The notes under the pieces are model-generated. The model was not told the DNA's origin, ran no database searches, and saw nothing but the letters and a program-made list of their open reading frames with translations. Position numbers and translations under genes: made by a program. This document shows positions 62,333-64,000 of a stretch of DNA of 64,000 bases, one piece after another. Every line of letters begins with the position of its first letter. Position 1 is the first letter of the stretch. Source of the stretch: Bacteroidales bacterium. GTDB lineage: Bacteria > Bacteroidota > Bacteroidia > Bacteroidales > UBA932. The DNA lies in NCBI GenBank assembly GCA_017962235.1, contig JAGCVS010000007.1, positions 35,023 to 99,022 of the forward strand, read 5' to 3'.

Positions 62333-63949
62333 ATGAGACGACTTCTGATACTGACTCTACTGGCCATCCTTCCGCTCTCGGCGCATGCGCAGCTGTCCGA
62401 GCTGCTCAACATAGAGACGCGCAAGCAACTCAAGGATTCCATTTCGATATTGCTCTACAAGCTGGATTCCCTGCAGAAGGCATACGACGAGATGGTGGCC
62501 GCTCCGTTCGAGGAGGTGGCCATCCTGGATGATTCCGACAGCGGTGCCCCGGATGAAGAAGATATCCACTTCAATCCCGATTCGGCACTGGTGGCATGGT
62601 ACGACAATCTGAGCCGTCACAGTCAGGACGAGGAGGAACTGATGGAAGTGGGGGATATGAAGTATACCTCCGATATCCCCGATTCTGTATATATCGCCCG
62701 TCTCAACAAGATCAATACGTCCGTGAAGATTCCGTACAACGATGTTGTGCGCAGTTATATCATCTATTACACTCAGAAGATACCCCGCTTCAGAATTGCC
62801 AATATCGTGGGGCTTTCGTCTTATTATCTTCCCGTTTTTGAAGAGATATTCGACCAGTACGGCGTTCCTGCAGAACTGGCAAAGGTGTCCGTGATAGAGT
62901 CTGCACTCAATCCCATGGCGGTGTCCCGCGTAAGAGCGGCCGGCATGTGGCAGTTCATGCGCCGCACCGGCGTCCAGTACGGCCTTGAGATAGATGAGTA
63001 TGTGGATGAAAGGTTCGATTATGTGGCTGAGACGCACGCTGCGGCCAAATACCTGAGGGATGCTTATTCCATCTTCGGTGACTGGTCGCTGGCGATTGCT
63101 TCTTACAACTGCGGCCCCGGCAACGTGAACAAGGCCATCCGTCGTGCCGGCGGCGGCCGCGACTTCTGGGATGTGTACAAATATCTCCCCCGCGAGACCC
63201 GCGGATATGTGCCGGCATTCGTGGCGGCGATGTACACCCTCGCGTATTACAAAGAGCACAATATCGTTCCCTCTTACCTGGATACACCGCCTCAGGTGGA
63301 TACCTTCCATGTGAGCAACAACCTGCACTTCGGGCAGGTATCGGAATGCGTTGGCATCAGCATGGAGATGCTGCGCAACCTCAATCCGGAGTATGTGAAG
63401 GACATCGTTCCCGGCAAGGGCAAGACCCGCGTGCTCAAGCTCCCGTACAGTTTCTCGGGAGCGTTCATTGATGTCCAGGATACGATTTATGCTTATAAAG
63501 ACAGCATCTTCTTCGATCCGGTAAGGGTCAAGAGTGCGGGTACCAATGTCCGTGCGGCTGCCGGCGGCTCCTCGTCATCGTCGTATACTACATATACCGT
63601 ACGCAAAGGCGACAACCTGGGCAAGATTGCTTCCCGCAACCATACTACAGTGTCCAAGATCAAGTCCTGGAACAACCTGCGCAGCGACAATATCCGCGTG
63701 GGCCAGAAACTTAAGATATACAGCGGCTCCGGCCCCACACCCGCCAAGAGCTCCACTGCAAGCTCTTCCAAACCTGCCACAACCACGGGCGGCGGATATG
63801 TACTGTATACAGTGCGAAAGGGCGACACCCTCTGGAGCATTGCCAACAAATTCAGCGACGTCACCCTCAACGACATAATGCAACTCAACGGCCTCACCCG
63901 TAAATCCAAGATATACACCGGCCAGAAGCTCAAAATCAAGAAGCAGTAA
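62333..63949 (+). CDS. mltD: MltD-like lytic transglycosylase with two LysM domains
   Basis: The 538-residue protein has a signal peptide, an N-terminal helical region, and an SLT domain (about 165-310) with VIESALNPMAVSRVRAAGMW, whose Glu189 is the expected catalytic acid, and SYNCGPGNVNKAI. Ser/Thr-rich linkers join two LysM domains (about 421-465 and 488-535, each starting Y-T-V-R-K-G-D). It should cleave peptidoglycan glycan strands to 1,6-anhydro ends in the periplasm. Confidence 0.93.
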   Translation: MRRLLILTLLAILPLSAHAQLSELLNIETRKQLKDSISILLYKLDSLQKAYDEMVAAPFEEVAILDDSDSGAPDEEDIHFNPDSALVAWYDNLSRHSQDEEELMEVGDMKYTSDIPDSVYIARLNKINTSVKIPYNDVVRSYIIYYTQKIPRFRIANIVGLSSYYLPVFEEIFDQYGVPAELAKVSVIESALNPMAVSRVRAAGMWQFMRRTGVQYGLEIDEYVDERFDYVAETHAAAKYLRDAYSIFGDWSLAIASYNCGPGNVNKAIRRAGGGRDFWDVYKYLPRETRGYVPAFVAAMYTLAYYKEHNIVPSYLDTPPQVDTFHVSNNLHFGQVSECVGISMEMLRNLNPEYVKDIVPGKGKTRVLKLPYSFSGAFIDVQDTIYAYKDSIFFDPVRVKSAGTNVRAAAGGSSSSSYTTYTVRKGDNLGKIASRNHTTVSKIKSWNNLRSDNIRVGQKLKIYSGSGPTPAKSSTASSSKPATTTGGGYVLYTVRKGDTLWSIANKFSDVTLNDIMQLNGLTRKSKIYTGQKLKIKKQ

Positions 63950-63967
63950 AGGTTGGGCCTGCAAAAA

Positions 63968-63998
63968 TTTGGAGAAGCAAAAAGTTTTTATACCTTTG
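63968..63998 (+). promoter_or_regulatory. Full consensus promoter at the window's right edge
   Basis: TTTG (63968-63971), 19 bases, then TACCTTTG (63991-63998) gives an exact Bacteroidales promoter. It points to whatever follows, which is outside the window. Confidence 0.7.
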
Positions 63999-64000
63999 CA

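Overview
The window is chromosomal DNA of a Bacteroidota bacterium, most likely order Bacteroidales. Four things point there: a compact dcw cluster in Bacteroidales order (mraZ-rsmH-ftsL-ftsI-murE-mraY-murD-ftsW-murG-murC-ftsQ-ftsA-ftsZ, without murF or ddl); promoters of the TTTG / TAnnTTTG type; near absence of Shine-Dalgarno sequences except on a few genes such as rpsU; and many Bacteroidales families (GH92, DUF4831, DUF5683, PASTA-type FtsI, single-membrane lipoproteins). Base composition is moderately GC-rich apart from an AT-richer patch at about 1.07-2.14 kb. I cannot name the family or genus. I saw no rRNA, tRNA, CRISPR array, insertion sequence or prophage. No gene-free stretch exceeds about 130 bases.

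Layout. 1-2.1 kb: the end of a GH92 mannosidase, a divergent RpiB-fold protein, a C10-peptidase remnant and an orphan lipoprotein. 2.2-10 kb: a glutaminase-A/DUF4965-like secreted protein, an outer-membrane porin-like protein, tatD, an ExbB-ExbD-ExbD energy-transducing unit, an alkaline phosphatase lipoprotein and a small lipoprotein. 10-16.6 kb (minus strand): rfbC, an LpxL-like acyltransferase, a DUF4831 protein, pepD, a POT peptide transporter and a GT2 glycosyltransferase, probably one transcription unit. 16.7-20.7 kb: a sedoheptulokinase-like FGGY kinase, a GH32-like propeller lipoprotein and a LOG-family protein. 20.6-39.1 kb (minus strand): the dcw cluster followed by rpiB, truB, queA and dprA. 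39.2-41.2 kb: an M23 peptidase and a barrel-like protein. 41.3-47 kb: hpt-adk, diverging from purE-mutA-mutB. 47.1-56.4 kb: two unknown large lipoproteins, a coiled-coil membrane protein, a small outer-membrane barrel, namZ (DUF1343), obg, pnuC and rpsU. 56.4-64 kb: a tyrosine recombinase, hpf, lplA, an HhH/barrel protein, parA, a DUF5683 protein and an mltD-like transglycosylase.

How the genes work together. Much of the window concerns the cell envelope: lipid-linked precursor synthesis (murC-G, mraY), septal synthesis (ftsW/ftsI) on the FtsZ/FtsA ring, and hydrolases (M23, MltD, NamZ). The POT importer with PepD forms a peptide-use unit. MutAB gives the B12-dependent succinyl-CoA/methylmalonyl-CoA step of propionate metabolism. 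rpsU, hpf, rsmH, truB, queA and obg are ribosome or tRNA functions.

I found no convincing new multi-gene system. The points most worth a second look are: parA without parB in an otherwise typical par neighbourhood; a nearly identical 41-bp terminator occurring twice in inverted orientation; strong Shine-Dalgarno sequences restricted to a few genes including rpsU, hpf and rsmH; divergent promoters whose -7 boxes form palindromes; several genes that look leaderless; 10-bp-phased TTACA repeats before mraZ; an RpiB-like protein lacking the usual histidines; and an unrecognised lipoprotein pair at 47.1-51.2 kb.
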